Shown: positions 45,004 to 53,025 of the stretch, one piece after another
Layout of the letters: every line of letters starts with the position of its first letter
Position numbering within the stretch: position 1 is the first letter of the stretch
Source: UBA1723 sp045641065
Lineage (GTDB): Bacteria; Bacteroidota; Bacteroidia; Bacteroidales; Paludibacteraceae
Assembly: GCA_045641065.1 (NCBI GenBank)
Contig: JAZUGF010000068.1
Location: 20,148-84,147, forward strand
DNA length: 64,000 bases
Reading direction: 5' to 3'
Program-made: the position numbers and the translations under genes
The notes under the pieces: generated by a model
Told to the model about the DNA's origin: nothing
What the model saw: only the letters and a program-made list of their open reading frames with translations
The model's database searches: none

Positions 45004-45813
45004 ATGAAAAAACTTATACTATCAGTGTTTTCTGTAGCGTCATTGGCTGTTGTGGCTAATGCAGTTACTTATATGCGAGTAAAGACCGACGACGGACAGA
45101 TCGTTCGTTATGATGTAAGCCATGTGACAGAAGTTGATTTTGAAGATGATGCTTATGGAGTGAGTGTGTCTGGCAATATAGGTGGATACACCTACGTCGA
45201 TCTAGGATTGAAAAGTGGACATAAGTGGGCTACTTGCAACATCGGAGCGGATAAATACTATGAAGTTGGTTCGCATTTTGCTTGGGGAGAAACTGCTCCT
45301 GAAGACACAACATTGGCGGATTGCTACAGTTGGGGACAATATAAATGGGGAGACTATTACGATTTGACAAAGTATGTGACAATGCCTAGTTGGGGACCTG
45401 TCGATAATAGAACCAAACTATTGCCAGTTGATGATGCCGCTTTCCAAAACTATGGAGAAGAATGGAGAATGCCGACGGTAGAGCAACAGAAAGAGCTGAT
45501 AGACGGATGTGATTGGAAGTTCGTTGAAAACATCAACAACACAGGTGTTTCTGGAATGTATGGCGTGTCGAAGTTCAATCAAAATACAATCTTCCTGCCT
45601 CTGACTGGCTACCGTTGGAGAAAGGGATTGACTGTTCCAGCATGTGGATGGTATTGGTCTTCTGAATTGAATGAAGCAGACAATGGCACTGCATATCTGA
45701 TGAAAATCACATCTGATGGCTTCACTTCAATGTATCAGGGTCGTCACGACGGAATGGTGGTTCGCCCCGTCTTATTAAATGATGATGAGAAAGAGATTGA
45801 TAAAAGAAGATAA
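45004..45813 (+). CDS. Secreted FISUMP-domain protein
   Basis: 269 residues. Signal peptide 1-20 (ending ANA), then the shared N-terminal cassette VKTDDGQIVRYDVSHVTEVDFE (about 26-47; more than a LRR protein feature since this is not one), and from about residue 62 a FISUMP domain: YVDLGLKSGHKWATCNIGAD, HFAWGETAPEDT, EEWRMPTVEQQKELIDGC, LPLTGYRW and WYWSSELNE. FISUMP proteins are abundant exported proteins of unknown function in fibre-degrading bacteria. A hairpin repeat follows. Confidence 0.88.
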   Translation: MKKLILSVFSVASLAVVANAVTYMRVKTDDGQIVRYDVSHVTEVDFEDDAYGVSVSGNIGGYTYVDLGLKSGHKWATCNIGADKYYEVGSHFAWGETAPEDTTLADCYSWGQYKWGDYYDLTKYVTMPSWGPVDNRTKLLPVDDAAFQNYGEEWRMPTVEQQKELIDGCDWKFVENINNTGVSGMYGVSKFNQNTIFLPLTGYRWRKGLTVPACGWYWSSELNEADNGTAYLMKITSDGFTSMYQGRHDGMVVRPVLLNDDEKEIDKRR

Positions 45814-45835
45814 TCTTTAAGGTTTGAGATAAAAA

Positions 45836-45870
45836 GCACCGTCGCTCAGAAATGGATGGCGGTGCTTTTT
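45836..45870 (+). terminator. GCACCGTC hairpin, left copy beside AAA ATPase
   Basis: GCACCGTC and GGCGGTGC around a GAAA tip, then T5. It serves as the FISUMP terminator. A copy with one change lies at 47189-47223 on the other side of the ATPase gene. Confidence 0.85.
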
Positions 45871-45939
45871 AAAATTTTGTAGTTTATGAACTACAAAATT
45901 TTAATTATTGCGGATTTTGTAGTTCATAAACTATAAAAA
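45871..45939 (+). promoter_or_regulatory. Two palindromic operator-like sites upstream of AAA-DUF4143 ATPase
   Basis: Site 1 (45871-45902) has perfect 14-bp arms AAAATTTTGTAGTT / AACTACAAAATTTT around TATG. Site 2 (45914-45939) repeats the core as TTTTGTAGTT / AACTATAAAA around CATA with one mismatch and ends 3 bp before the -7 element. Position suggests a repressor site; the repressor is not identified. Confidence 0.65.
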
Positions 45940-45942
45940 TTA

Positions 45943-45950
45943 TATATTTG
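45943..45950 (+). promoter_or_regulatory. -7 element TATATTTG of the ATPase gene
   Basis: It places the transcript start near 45957, downstream of the GTG at 45950, and so supports the ATG at 45968 as start codon. Confidence 0.6.
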
Positions 45951-45967
45951 TGGCAAATATATTGAGT

Positions 45968-47170
45968 ATGGAATTAAAGAGAAGAAATATATATTCGGAG
46001 AAGATTCATAGATATCTTAACAAAGGTCTGATAATTGTTCTGACAGGACAAAGACGAGTTGGCAAGAGTTATATACTTCGTCAAATAGCTATGGATTTAA
46101 GCGATAGCAATGTTGTGTATATTGATAAGGAAAATCGACAGTATGGTAGCATTAGGAATGCAGACGATTTAGAAAAGTATTTGGAAGGACGTCTTTCTAA
46201 TAGCCAGGACAACTATCTTCTGATAGATGAAGTGCAGGAGATTCAAGGCTGGGAAAAAATACTTAGAAGTCTTAATGGAATTGAATCCTGCCAGATTATA
46301 ATTACGGGAAGCAATGCCTCGATGCTGTCAAGTGAACTTTCTACAATGCTCTCTGGTAGATATGTTGAGATTCATATTCATTCGTTGTGTTACCCTGAAT
46401 TTATTGAGTTTCATGGATTAGCAAAAGGTCAAGACTCTTTATTGTCTTACCTTAAATGGGGAGGATTGCCCCACTTGTATAAATTGGGACTTGAAAACGA
46501 GGAACTTATAATGACATATCTGACCGATGTAAGTAGTACTATTGTGTTTAAGGATGTTGTGACGCATTCAAATATCAGAAATGTAACTTTTATGGAGAAT
46601 TTGATAGCCTTTATAGGAGACAATGTAGGCAAAAATTTTTCTGCGACGTCAATCTCAAATTATATGAAGTCACAGAAGGATAATGTCAGCACTTCTGTAG
46701 TGCTTAATTATATTTCTGCTCTTTGTGATGCCTTTATCATCAGAAAGGTTTCGCGTTATGATATTCATGGAAAAAAAATACTTGAAACCAATGAAAAGTA
46801 TTATTTCGAGGATTTAGGATTGAGATATATTTTGTCGAGCACAACTTCTAATTTGTCTGTTGTGATTGAAAAACTATTGGAGAATGTTGTCTATTTGCAT
46901 TTAGTACGAAAAAACTATAAAGTGTACATTGGTACATTCAGAAAGGCCGAAATTGATTTTGTTTGTGAACGAAATGGAAAGAAAATGTATATCCAAGTGG
47001 CATATATTCTTCAAAATGAAGATACAGTAAAACGTGAGTTTGGAAATCTCAACGATATAGATGATTCTGCCGAAAAATATGTGGTTTCTTTAGATCCAGT
47101 GTTTGGAAATTCGACAATGGGAACTGTACGCCATATTCCTTTGGTTGATTTCTTAATGGATTTTGAGTGA
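45968..47170 (+). CDS. AAA ATPase of the DUF4143 family
   Basis: 400 residues from the ATG at 45968; a GTG at 45950 is in frame but falls on the predicted -7 element. Walker A GQRRVGKSYILRQI (about residues 25-38), Walker B LLIDEVQEI, sensor-like IITGSNASML, then the DUF4143 part with KYYFEDLGLRYIL and the PDDEXK-like EIDFVCERNGKKMYIQVAY. Members are common in Bacteroidetes genomes, often in variable regions; their role is unsettled. It is bracketed by 35-bp hairpin repeats and preceded by palindromic operator-like sites. A related but different ATPase is broken at 24676-25305. Confidence 0.88.
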   Translation: MELKRRNIYSEKIHRYLNKGLIIVLTGQRRVGKSYILRQIAMDLSDSNVVYIDKENRQYGSIRNADDLEKYLEGRLSNSQDNYLLIDEVQEIQGWEKILRSLNGIESCQIIITGSNASMLSSELSTMLSGRYVEIHIHSLCYPEFIEFHGLAKGQDSLLSYLKWGGLPHLYKLGLENEELIMTYLTDVSSTIVFKDVVTHSNIRNVTFMENLIAFIGDNVGKNFSATSISNYMKSQKDNVSTSVVLNYISALCDAFIIRKVSRYDIHGKKILETNEKYYFEDLGLRYILSSTTSNLSVVIEKLLENVVYLHLVRKNYKVYIGTFRKAEIDFVCERNGKKMYIQVAYILQNEDTVKREFGNLNDIDDSAEKYVVSLDPVFGNSTMGTVRHIPLVDFLMDFE

Positions 47171-47188
47171 CTCTTTAATATAAATATC

Positions 47189-47223
47189 GCACCGTCGCTC
47201 AGAAATGGATGGTGGTGCTTTTT
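47189..47223 (+). terminator. GCACCGTC hairpin, right copy beside AAA ATPase
   Basis: Same 35-bp sequence as 45836-45870 with one substitution in the stem. Confidence 0.85.
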
Positions 47224-47312
47224 TATGAATGTGAAATTATGGAAACTCGTAGAGACGCTCGGACGTGCGTGTAATGGGCATGGGCAGATTTTGTTTATTG
47301 GCATCGTTTTGT

Positions 47313-47343
47313 TTTGTCGTTGCAATAAAAATTATTAAATTTG
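47313..47343 (+). promoter_or_regulatory. Promoter of tRNA-Arg
   Basis: TTTG at 47313-47316, 19 bp, TAAATTTG at 47336-47343, 18 bp before the tRNA. Confidence 0.75.
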
Positions 47344-47361
47344 CGACGCTAATTTAGCGAT

Positions 47362-47433
47362 GGCTTCGTAGTTCAACGGATAGAATACGAGTTTCCTAAA
47401 CTTTAGATCCGGGTTCGATTCCCGGCGAGGCTA
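47362..47433 (+). tRNA. tRNA-Arg (anticodon CCT)
   Basis: A 72-nt cloverleaf: acceptor GGCTTCG with CGAGGCT (two G-U pairs), D stem GTTC/GAAT, anticodon stem CGAGT/ACTTT with loop TTCCTAA, T arm CCGGG-TTCGATT-CCCGG and discriminator A. Anticodon C34-C35-T36 reads AGG. The first anticodon-stem pair is a C-T mismatch. The 3' CCA is not encoded, as is usual in this phylum. Confidence 0.9.
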
Positions 47434-47482
47434 CAAAACTAACTACTTTGGGATTGATAGGGGTTCCATATTAATAACATAA

Positions 47483-49258
47483 ATGCGTATGAAGAAACTA
47501 TTTACACTTTCACTTCTGACAGCATTGTCGGCAACATCGTTTGCATTCGACTTTAAATCATATTCAAATGGTTATCAGGCAGCAGACTACAGAGAGGCAA
47601 TCAACATGGGATTGAAGTTCTTTGGTGGTCAGCGTTGTGGTGACACTCACAACTGGATGCTTCATGAGAATCCGCAGGTGTCGAAGAAATACTGCCACAT
47701 GCAGGATGGAAAAGGAAAAGTTAACGGTGGTAGCAATGGTAGCTTTGATCTTACAGGTGGTTGGCACGACTGTGGTGACCATATCAAGGTCGGTACTACA
47801 ATGGGTTACGCAGCATTCTCATTGCTTGCGGCTTACGATATTTGGCCAAGAGCTTTCCAGGATAATTATGATGGTGAATACGGAGCTAAGAACGGTATTC
47901 CAGATGTACTTGATGAGGCTAAAGTCGCAACTGACTATTTCATGAAGTGTTTCTTGTCAAACGGTGAGTTCTGCTATTACGTCGGTGACGGTGGCGACCA
48001 CAGAGTCTGGATGACATCATCAAAGCAGAGTGAAGAGTCGGTTGAAAATGGTGGTGATCCACGTCCTGTCTGGACATCTTCTTCTAAGGGTGGTCCTCAG
48101 GCTGCAAATTATGTATCATCACTTTGTTTGATGGCAAAACATTACCCAGAGGCTGATTATGCAGCTAAGTGTAAGGCAGCTGCAATCTCAGGATATGAGT
48201 TCGCAAAGAAAAATAAGGAGGCTCAGGCAGCAATCCCTGAGTTTTACGGATCTCCAAATACAGAGTGGACAGACGAGTTGTCTCTTGCAGCTATTATGCT
48301 ATACAACTTGACAGGAGAAGAGAACTATTTGGCAGACGCAAAATCTTTCATGGCAGGTAAGTGGGAGTCTAATTCTCCTCTTGCTTGGGATACAATGACA
48401 GACTATGTTTACTATTATCTTGCTAAGATAGACAATACCATGAATAATGGTCAGGATGGAACGTATGTAAGCTTCCTTGAGAAGAACGTATTCGGTTTCC
48501 ATCTTGGAAAAGCAACATCAGATCCAAATGGATTCCCTTACTATGCAAGCCGTTGGGGTACAAACAAGTTGGCTCTAGGTGGTGCTACTGCTGCTGCTCT
48601 ATATTGTAAGCTTGTGGAAGATGGTGTTATCAATTCTTCTAAAGATGTGAAAGAGGCAGAAGGATTCCGTGATCGTATTGTCGACTATGTAATGGGAAAG
48701 AATGAGTTCAACCATACTTTCTTGCATGGATTCAAGGGAGATATGACATATCGTCTTCACCATAGAAATGCGATGGGAAGAAACGACAATCCGCCTTCAA
48801 ATGTAAAGAACTCATGTGAGTATATGTTTGCTAGTGGTGGTGTGATTGGTGGACCTTCAGGTACAGGTATCTTTGAGAACGTTGTCGAAGGTGGTGCATC
48901 ATACACAGAGACAGAGGGTGGTTGCGACTACAATGCACCATTTATTTCAGCTATCGCTAGTATTGTGGCAAAGATGGATCCAGATTTGACTGACGTCGCA
49001 GAAATCAGCAGAAATACTAATTTCAATGTTTATCCAACTGTATTCGACGATTATATCATCGTGGATCCAGTGGAGATTGGTTACGACGGTAAGGCTGAGA
49101 TCAGCATCGTCAACATCAATGGCCAGACAGTGATTGCAGAGAGCGTTGTGGATTTCAATCCAACTGTGATCTACACATCTTCGCTTCCACGTGGAGTATA
49201 TGTGTTGAAGGTTAATTACGACGGTGGTCAGAAGACATTCAAGGTAATCAAGGAATAA
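47483..49258 (+). CDS. GH9 cellulase with T9SS sorting domain
   Basis: 591 residues; the ATG at 47489 (MKKLF) is an equally likely start. Signal peptide about 1-22, then the catalytic domain starting ADYREAINMGLKFFGGQRCG without an Ig-like domain. Asp96 and Asp99 lie in GGWHDCGDHIKVG, the His/Arg loop is LHHRNAMGRND, and the acid Glu is in YTETEGGCDYNAPF. From about residue 505 a type A sorting domain (TNFNVYPTVFDDYIIVDP, ISIVNINGQTVI, LPRGVYVLKV, KTFKVIKE) directs export through T9SS and surface attachment. It complements the GH9 enzyme at 38712, which lacks this tail. Confidence 0.94.
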   Translation: MRMKKLFTLSLLTALSATSFAFDFKSYSNGYQAADYREAINMGLKFFGGQRCGDTHNWMLHENPQVSKKYCHMQDGKGKVNGGSNGSFDLTGGWHDCGDHIKVGTTMGYAAFSLLAAYDIWPRAFQDNYDGEYGAKNGIPDVLDEAKVATDYFMKCFLSNGEFCYYVGDGGDHRVWMTSSKQSEESVENGGDPRPVWTSSSKGGPQAANYVSSLCLMAKHYPEADYAAKCKAAAISGYEFAKKNKEAQAAIPEFYGSPNTEWTDELSLAAIMLYNLTGEENYLADAKSFMAGKWESNSPLAWDTMTDYVYYYLAKIDNTMNNGQDGTYVSFLEKNVFGFHLGKATSDPNGFPYYASRWGTNKLALGGATAAALYCKLVEDGVINSSKDVKEAEGFRDRIVDYVMGKNEFNHTFLHGFKGDMTYRLHHRNAMGRNDNPPSNVKNSCEYMFASGGVIGGPSGTGIFENVVEGGASYTETEGGCDYNAPFISAIASIVAKMDPDLTDVAEISRNTNFNVYPTVFDDYIIVDPVEIGYDGKAEISIVNINGQTVIAESVVDFNPTVIYTSSLPRGVYVLKVNYDGGQKTFKVIKE

Positions 49259-49274
49259 TATCATTGATATAAGG

Positions 49275-49302
49275 AGACGTGGGGGTGTCCCACGTCTTTT
49301 TT
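49275..49302 (+). terminator. Terminator of the second GH9 gene
   Basis: GACGTGGG/CCCACGTC followed by T6; core of the AGACG palindrome family. Confidence 0.85.
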
Positions 49303-49343
49303 ATTCTATATTGCATTTATAATTTCGTATTTAATATACTATT

Positions 49344-50516
49344 ATGGAGAATTTCTCATTTTACAGCCCTACCAAGTTCGTTTTTGGTAAGGACACAGAG
49401 AGCAAATGTGGCTCACTTGTTAAAGAATTCGGCGGTTCAAAGGTTTTAATCCACTATGGCGGTGGCTCTGTTGTACGTTCTGGTTTGCTAGACAGAGTAA
49501 AGGCATCTCTAACAGAGGCTGGCGTGCCATTCTGTGAGCTTGGTGGTGTAACTCCAAATCCACGTTCAGGAAAGGTTTACGAGGGAATTGACCTATGCAG
49601 AAAGGAGAATGTGGATTTCATTCTTGCTGTAGGTGGTGGATCAAGTATCGACTCTGCAAAGGCAATCGCTATGGGACTATGTTACGACGGTGATTTCTGG
49701 GATTTCTACTCAGGTAAGGCACGTCCAAAGAAGGCAGTTCCAGTAGGTACAGTTTTGACGATCGCTGCTGCTGGTAGCGAGGGTTCTGGCGACTCTGTTA
49801 TCACTCATGAGAATGGCAATATCAAACGTGGTGCGGGTGGCGATTGTATCCGTCCTAAATTCTCTGTGCTTAACCCAGCTCTTACTCAGACTCTTCCTGC
49901 ATATCAGACAGCATGTGGTGCTACAGATATCATGGCCCACGTCTTCGAGAGATATTTCACAAATACAACTGATGTCCAGACAACAGACCGTCTTTGCGAG
50001 GCTGTGCTTCTTTCTATGATTGAGGAGACTCCAAAGGTGATCAAGGACCCTAACGACTACCAGGCTCGTGCCAACATTATGTGGGCAGGAATGGTGGCTC
50101 ACAACAATATTGTAGGTGTTGGTAGAGAGCAGGACTGGAATAGCCACGGAATCGAGCATGAGCTATCTGGTTTGTACGACTGTGCTCACGGAGCTGGTCT
50201 TGCAGTTATCATGCCAGCATGGATGACTTACGTTGTTGACCACGATGTTATGCGTTTTGCGCAGGTGGCTTGCAGAGTATGGAATTGTAAGATGGATTTC
50301 CAGAATCCAAAGAAGACCGCTCTTGAAGGAATCGCTGCATTCCGCTCATTCTTGAAGTCGATTGGTATGCCTACTACATTTGCTGAACTTGGTGCAAAGG
50401 AGAGCGATATTCCTTACCTTGTGAAGACATTCGGACTTGGCGAGACAGGTAAGACAGGAGGATTCGTTCAGCTTACAAGCAAGGATGTAGAGAATATCTA
50501 CAGATTGGCGTTGTAA
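49344..50516 (+). CDS. Iron-containing alcohol dehydrogenase (butanol-dehydrogenase-like)
   Basis: 390 residues, group III alcohol dehydrogenase. The NAD(P)-binding GGGSSIDSAKAIA lies at about 96-108, and the metal ligands are expected in TDIMAHVFERYF, HGIEHELSG and CAHGAGLAVIMPAWM. Start FSFYSPTKFVFGKD is typical. It reduces short-chain aldehydes to alcohols or the reverse with NADPH or NADH; the substrate cannot be inferred. It might handle aldehydes such as those made by the reductase at 31251, but the genes are 15 kb apart. A hexamer array begins three bases after the stop. Confidence 0.92.
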   Translation: MENFSFYSPTKFVFGKDTESKCGSLVKEFGGSKVLIHYGGGSVVRSGLLDRVKASLTEAGVPFCELGGVTPNPRSGKVYEGIDLCRKENVDFILAVGGGSSIDSAKAIAMGLCYDGDFWDFYSGKARPKKAVPVGTVLTIAAAGSEGSGDSVITHENGNIKRGAGGDCIRPKFSVLNPALTQTLPAYQTACGATDIMAHVFERYFTNTTDVQTTDRLCEAVLLSMIEETPKVIKDPNDYQARANIMWAGMVAHNNIVGVGREQDWNSHGIEHELSGLYDCAHGAGLAVIMPAWMTYVVDHDVMRFAQVACRVWNCKMDFQNPKKTALEGIAAFRSFLKSIGMPTTFAELGAKESDIPYLVKTFGLGETGKTGGFVQLTSKDVENIYRLAL

Positions 50517-50518
50517 GA

Positions 50519-50578
50519 ACGAAGACGAAAACGAAGACGAAAACGAAGACGAAAACGAAGACGAAAACGAAAACGAAA
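50519..50578 (+). repeat. Hexanucleotide array (ACGAAG/ACGAAA), 10 units
   Basis: Ten perfect ACGAAR units, here two bases after the stop codon TAA, running into a terminator. Confidence 0.95.
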
Positions 50579-50609
50579 ATGGGAGGGTTTTTAATCTTCC
50601 CATTTTTTT
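50576..50609 (+). terminator. Terminator after the third hexamer array
   Basis: AAAATGGGA/TCCCATTTT followed by TTT; the 5' arm uses the last A residues of the array. Confidence 0.8.
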
Positions 50610-50638
50610 ATGGAGATAATTATTGAAATAATTTTTCC

Positions 50639-50646
50639 TATCTTTG
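50639..50646 (+). promoter_or_regulatory. -7 element TATCTTTG for the decayed toxin-antitoxin pair
   Basis: Consensus octamer 52 bp before the antitoxin ATG. Confidence 0.5.
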
Positions 50647-50698
50647 TTTCCGCAATAATACCCGTATATGGGAAGTATTAACAGTATAAATTTAAAAT

Positions 50699-50904
50699 AT
50701 GGCAAGACCTATTAAAGAGACACCGATACTATTCGGTGAGATGCCCGAAGATTCGAGGCACGAATGAAGGAGAAAAGAACAGAGACTCCAGAAGCCCGTG
50801 AACGTCGATTGTATCATTATCGTATTGCAATGGAAATGCTTGAGGCAGGTAAGAATTATCATCTTTCAGGAAGAAAAGATGCTGACAACGACAATGAGAA
50901 ATGA
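50699..50904 (+). pseudogene. Antitoxin-like protein with frameshift
   Basis: MARPIKETPILFGE at the start, followed after loss of one base near 50740 by DARRFEARMKEKRTETPEAR and RERRLYHYRIAMEM in the next frame. MARPI(K/R)ETPIL...GxDAxRF is a common start of small proteins that precede GNAT toxins in Bacteroidales. With the frameshift the product would be 22 residues. Its end overlaps the GNAT start. Confidence 0.65.
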
Positions 50905-51060
50905 AAGAATGTTAGAACGATTCTTTATCCGTCGTTTAGATGAAATTGAATATGTAAATTCTTTCGATTGTGGTGATGAAGATCTAAATGATTTTATTAT
51001 TAATGAATCTGTTCCTTTACTCGTCTCTTCTATTTTGATTTGAATGACATCGCTAATTAA
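50879..51060 (+). pseudogene. GNAT acetyltransferase toxin remnant, internally deleted
   Basis: FFIRRLDEIEYVNSFDCGDE and DLNDFIINE give the N-terminus of GNAT toxins. The frame then closes at 51043, but in another frame RLFYFDLNDIAN (51022-51060), the typical C-terminal end, is still present. The central acetyl-CoA-binding part is gone. So both ends of the gene survive around a large deletion. Confidence 0.65.
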
Positions 51061-51194
51061 GTGATATTTGCGGTTGCCAATTATTTGGTAATCGCAATTT
51101 TTTTTGCACTTTTATATCAAAAAAGTTGCCGTAAAACATATAAATTCATCTTTTTTTGATAATTTTGCGCCGTTTTTAAGAAAAGATAGACAAA

Positions 51195-52904
51195 ATGAAT
51201 CTAAAGGAAAAAGTTTTCGCTCCTAAATTTTTCGACTGTCTAAAGGGATACAACAGTGGTATAGCCACTGCTGACTTGATGGCCGGTATTGTTGTGGGCA
51301 TCGTGGCCATACCATTGGCTATCGCGTTCGGTATCGCATCCGGAGTTGGTCCGGCAGAAGGTCTTATCACTGCAATCATTGCAGGATTCTTTATCGCAGT
51401 TTTGGGTGGGTCTAAGGTTCAGATCGGTGGCCCTACAGGTGCGTTCATCGTAATCGTTTACGGAATTATCCAGCAGCATGGTTTGGCTGGTTTGATGATC
51501 GCCACAATTATGGCGGGAGTCATACTGGTTTTGTTGGGTGTGTTCAAGCTTGGTAGCATCATCAAGTTTGTGCCATATCCAGTGACAGTTGGATTCACAG
51601 GAGGTATCGCAATCACTATCTTCTCTACACAGATGAACGACTTCTTTGGCCTTGGTATTGAGAAGGTTCCTGCTGATTTTGTTCATAAGTGGATCTGCTA
51701 CATTGAGAACTTCTCTCACATCAACTGGTGGGCATTCGGAGTGGCAGCAGTAAGTTTGCTAATCATCATCTTCTCTCCAAAGATTTCTAAGAAGGTGCCT
51801 GGCTCATTGCTTGCTATCATCATCGCAACTATCGCTGTTTACTTTATCAAGGGTAGCGTCGACAATACAGGAATCAAGACAATCGGTGATCTTTATACAA
51901 TGCCAGAAGGATTCCCTGCTCCAAGATTCCCAGAGTTCGCTTTGGCAGAGGGACAGACATGGTTGAGCGTTGTCCAGAGCTTGTTCCCGGCTGCATTCAC
52001 AATCGCAATGTTGGGAGCAATCGAGAGTTTGCTTTCAGCAATCGTTGCCGACGGTGTGATTGGCGACAAGCACAATTCAAATACAGAGTTGATCGGCCAG
52101 GGTGTTGCTAATATCGTGGTTCCATTCTTCGGTGGTATTCCTGCAACAGGAGCCATCGCGCGTACAATGACAAATATCAACAACGGAGGTAAGACTCCAG
52201 TAGCTGGTGTGGTTCACTGTATAATCTTGACATTGGTATTGCTTTTCTTGGGCGACTTGGTTAAGTTGATCCCAATGCCATGTTTGGCAGCTGTCCTTGT
52301 GATGGTATCATACAACATGAGTGGATGGAAGACATTCGTTTCATTGTCGAAGAGCCCTAAGTCAGATTTCGCTGTACTTATGACAACATTCTTCTTGACA
52401 GTGATTTTCGACCTTACAATCGCAATCGAGATCGGTTTGCTACTTGCATTGGTATTGTTCCTAAAGCGTACAAACGAGTCTTCTGTTGTCCGTGTATTCG
52501 GTAAGGAGATCGATCCAAGCGACAATACAGACGTTCAGCTTCACGAGGAGAAACTTATCGTTCCAGATGGAGTGGGTGTTTACGAGATTGACGGACCTTA
52601 TTTCTTCGGTGTCGCAACTAAGTTCGACGACGTGATGAGTTCAGTGGCTGAGACACCAAAGGTAAGAATCATCCGTATGAGAAAGGTTCCGTTCATCGAC
52701 TCAACAGGTATGCACAACCTAACTGAGCTTTGCAACCAGTCTCACAAGGCAGGTATCCAGGTGATCCTTTCAGGTGTTAACAACCACGTTCACGCTACAT
52801 TGCATAAGGCTGGTGTAGATAAGATCATCGGTGAGGAGTTCATCTGTGCTAACATCAACATCGCGTTGGAGAAGGCAGAGGCTTACGTAAAGCAGAATGC
52901 TTAA
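51195..52904 (+). CDS. SulP-family anion transporter with STAS domain
   Basis: 569 residues. A transmembrane part of about 12-14 helices (LMAGIVVGIVAIPLAIAFG, QIGGPTGAFIVIVYG, SLLSAIVADGVIGDKHNSN, EIGQG-like LIGQGVANIVVPFFGG) and a C-terminal STAS domain from about 445 with VPFIDSTGMHNL. It exchanges or imports sulfate, bicarbonate or related anions at the inner membrane; the substrate is not clear. A TAATTTTG element at 51160-51167 may be the promoter. Confidence 0.92.
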   Translation: MNLKEKVFAPKFFDCLKGYNSGIATADLMAGIVVGIVAIPLAIAFGIASGVGPAEGLITAIIAGFFIAVLGGSKVQIGGPTGAFIVIVYGIIQQHGLAGLMIATIMAGVILVLLGVFKLGSIIKFVPYPVTVGFTGGIAITIFSTQMNDFFGLGIEKVPADFVHKWICYIENFSHINWWAFGVAAVSLLIIIFSPKISKKVPGSLLAIIIATIAVYFIKGSVDNTGIKTIGDLYTMPEGFPAPRFPEFALAEGQTWLSVVQSLFPAAFTIAMLGAIESLLSAIVADGVIGDKHNSNTELIGQGVANIVVPFFGGIPATGAIARTMTNINNGGKTPVAGVVHCIILTLVLLFLGDLVKLIPMPCLAAVLVMVSYNMSGWKTFVSLSKSPKSDFAVLMTTFFLTVIFDLTIAIEIGLLLALVLFLKRTNESSVVRVFGKEIDPSDNTDVQLHEEKLIVPDGVGVYEIDGPYFFGVATKFDDVMSSVAETPKVRIIRMRKVPFIDSTGMHNLTELCNQSHKAGIQVILSGVNNHVHATLHKAGVDKIIGEEFICANINIALEKAEAYVKQNA

Positions 52905-52914
52905 GAAATTATTT

Positions 52915-52943
52915 GTAGAGACGCGAGATCACGCGTCTTTACA
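52915..52943 (+). terminator. Hairpin after SulP gene
   Basis: GTAGAGACGCG pairs with CGCGTCTTTAC around AGATCA; AGACG palindrome family. A weak T tract. Confidence 0.6.
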
Positions 52944-52950
52944 TAAGATA

Positions 52951-53012
52951 TAATTGTTGTTTTGCTGATGAAAAAGCACCGTCGTTCAGAAATGAATGAC
53001 GGTGCTTTTTTT
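52951..53012 (+). repeat. 62-bp direct repeat with hairpin, left of DUF1016 gene
   Basis: TAATTGTTGTTTTGCTGATG, then an 18-bp stem (AAAAAGCACCGTCGTTCA) with GAAA loop and T7. Identical at 54149-54210. It is also a bidirectional terminator. Confidence 0.95.
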
Positions 53013-53025
53013 GTGGTTTATATCG

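Noticed and set aside
47414..47433. tRNA-Arg 3' end as an integration (att) site
   Set aside because: No second copy of the tRNA 3' end and no integrase gene were found in the window.
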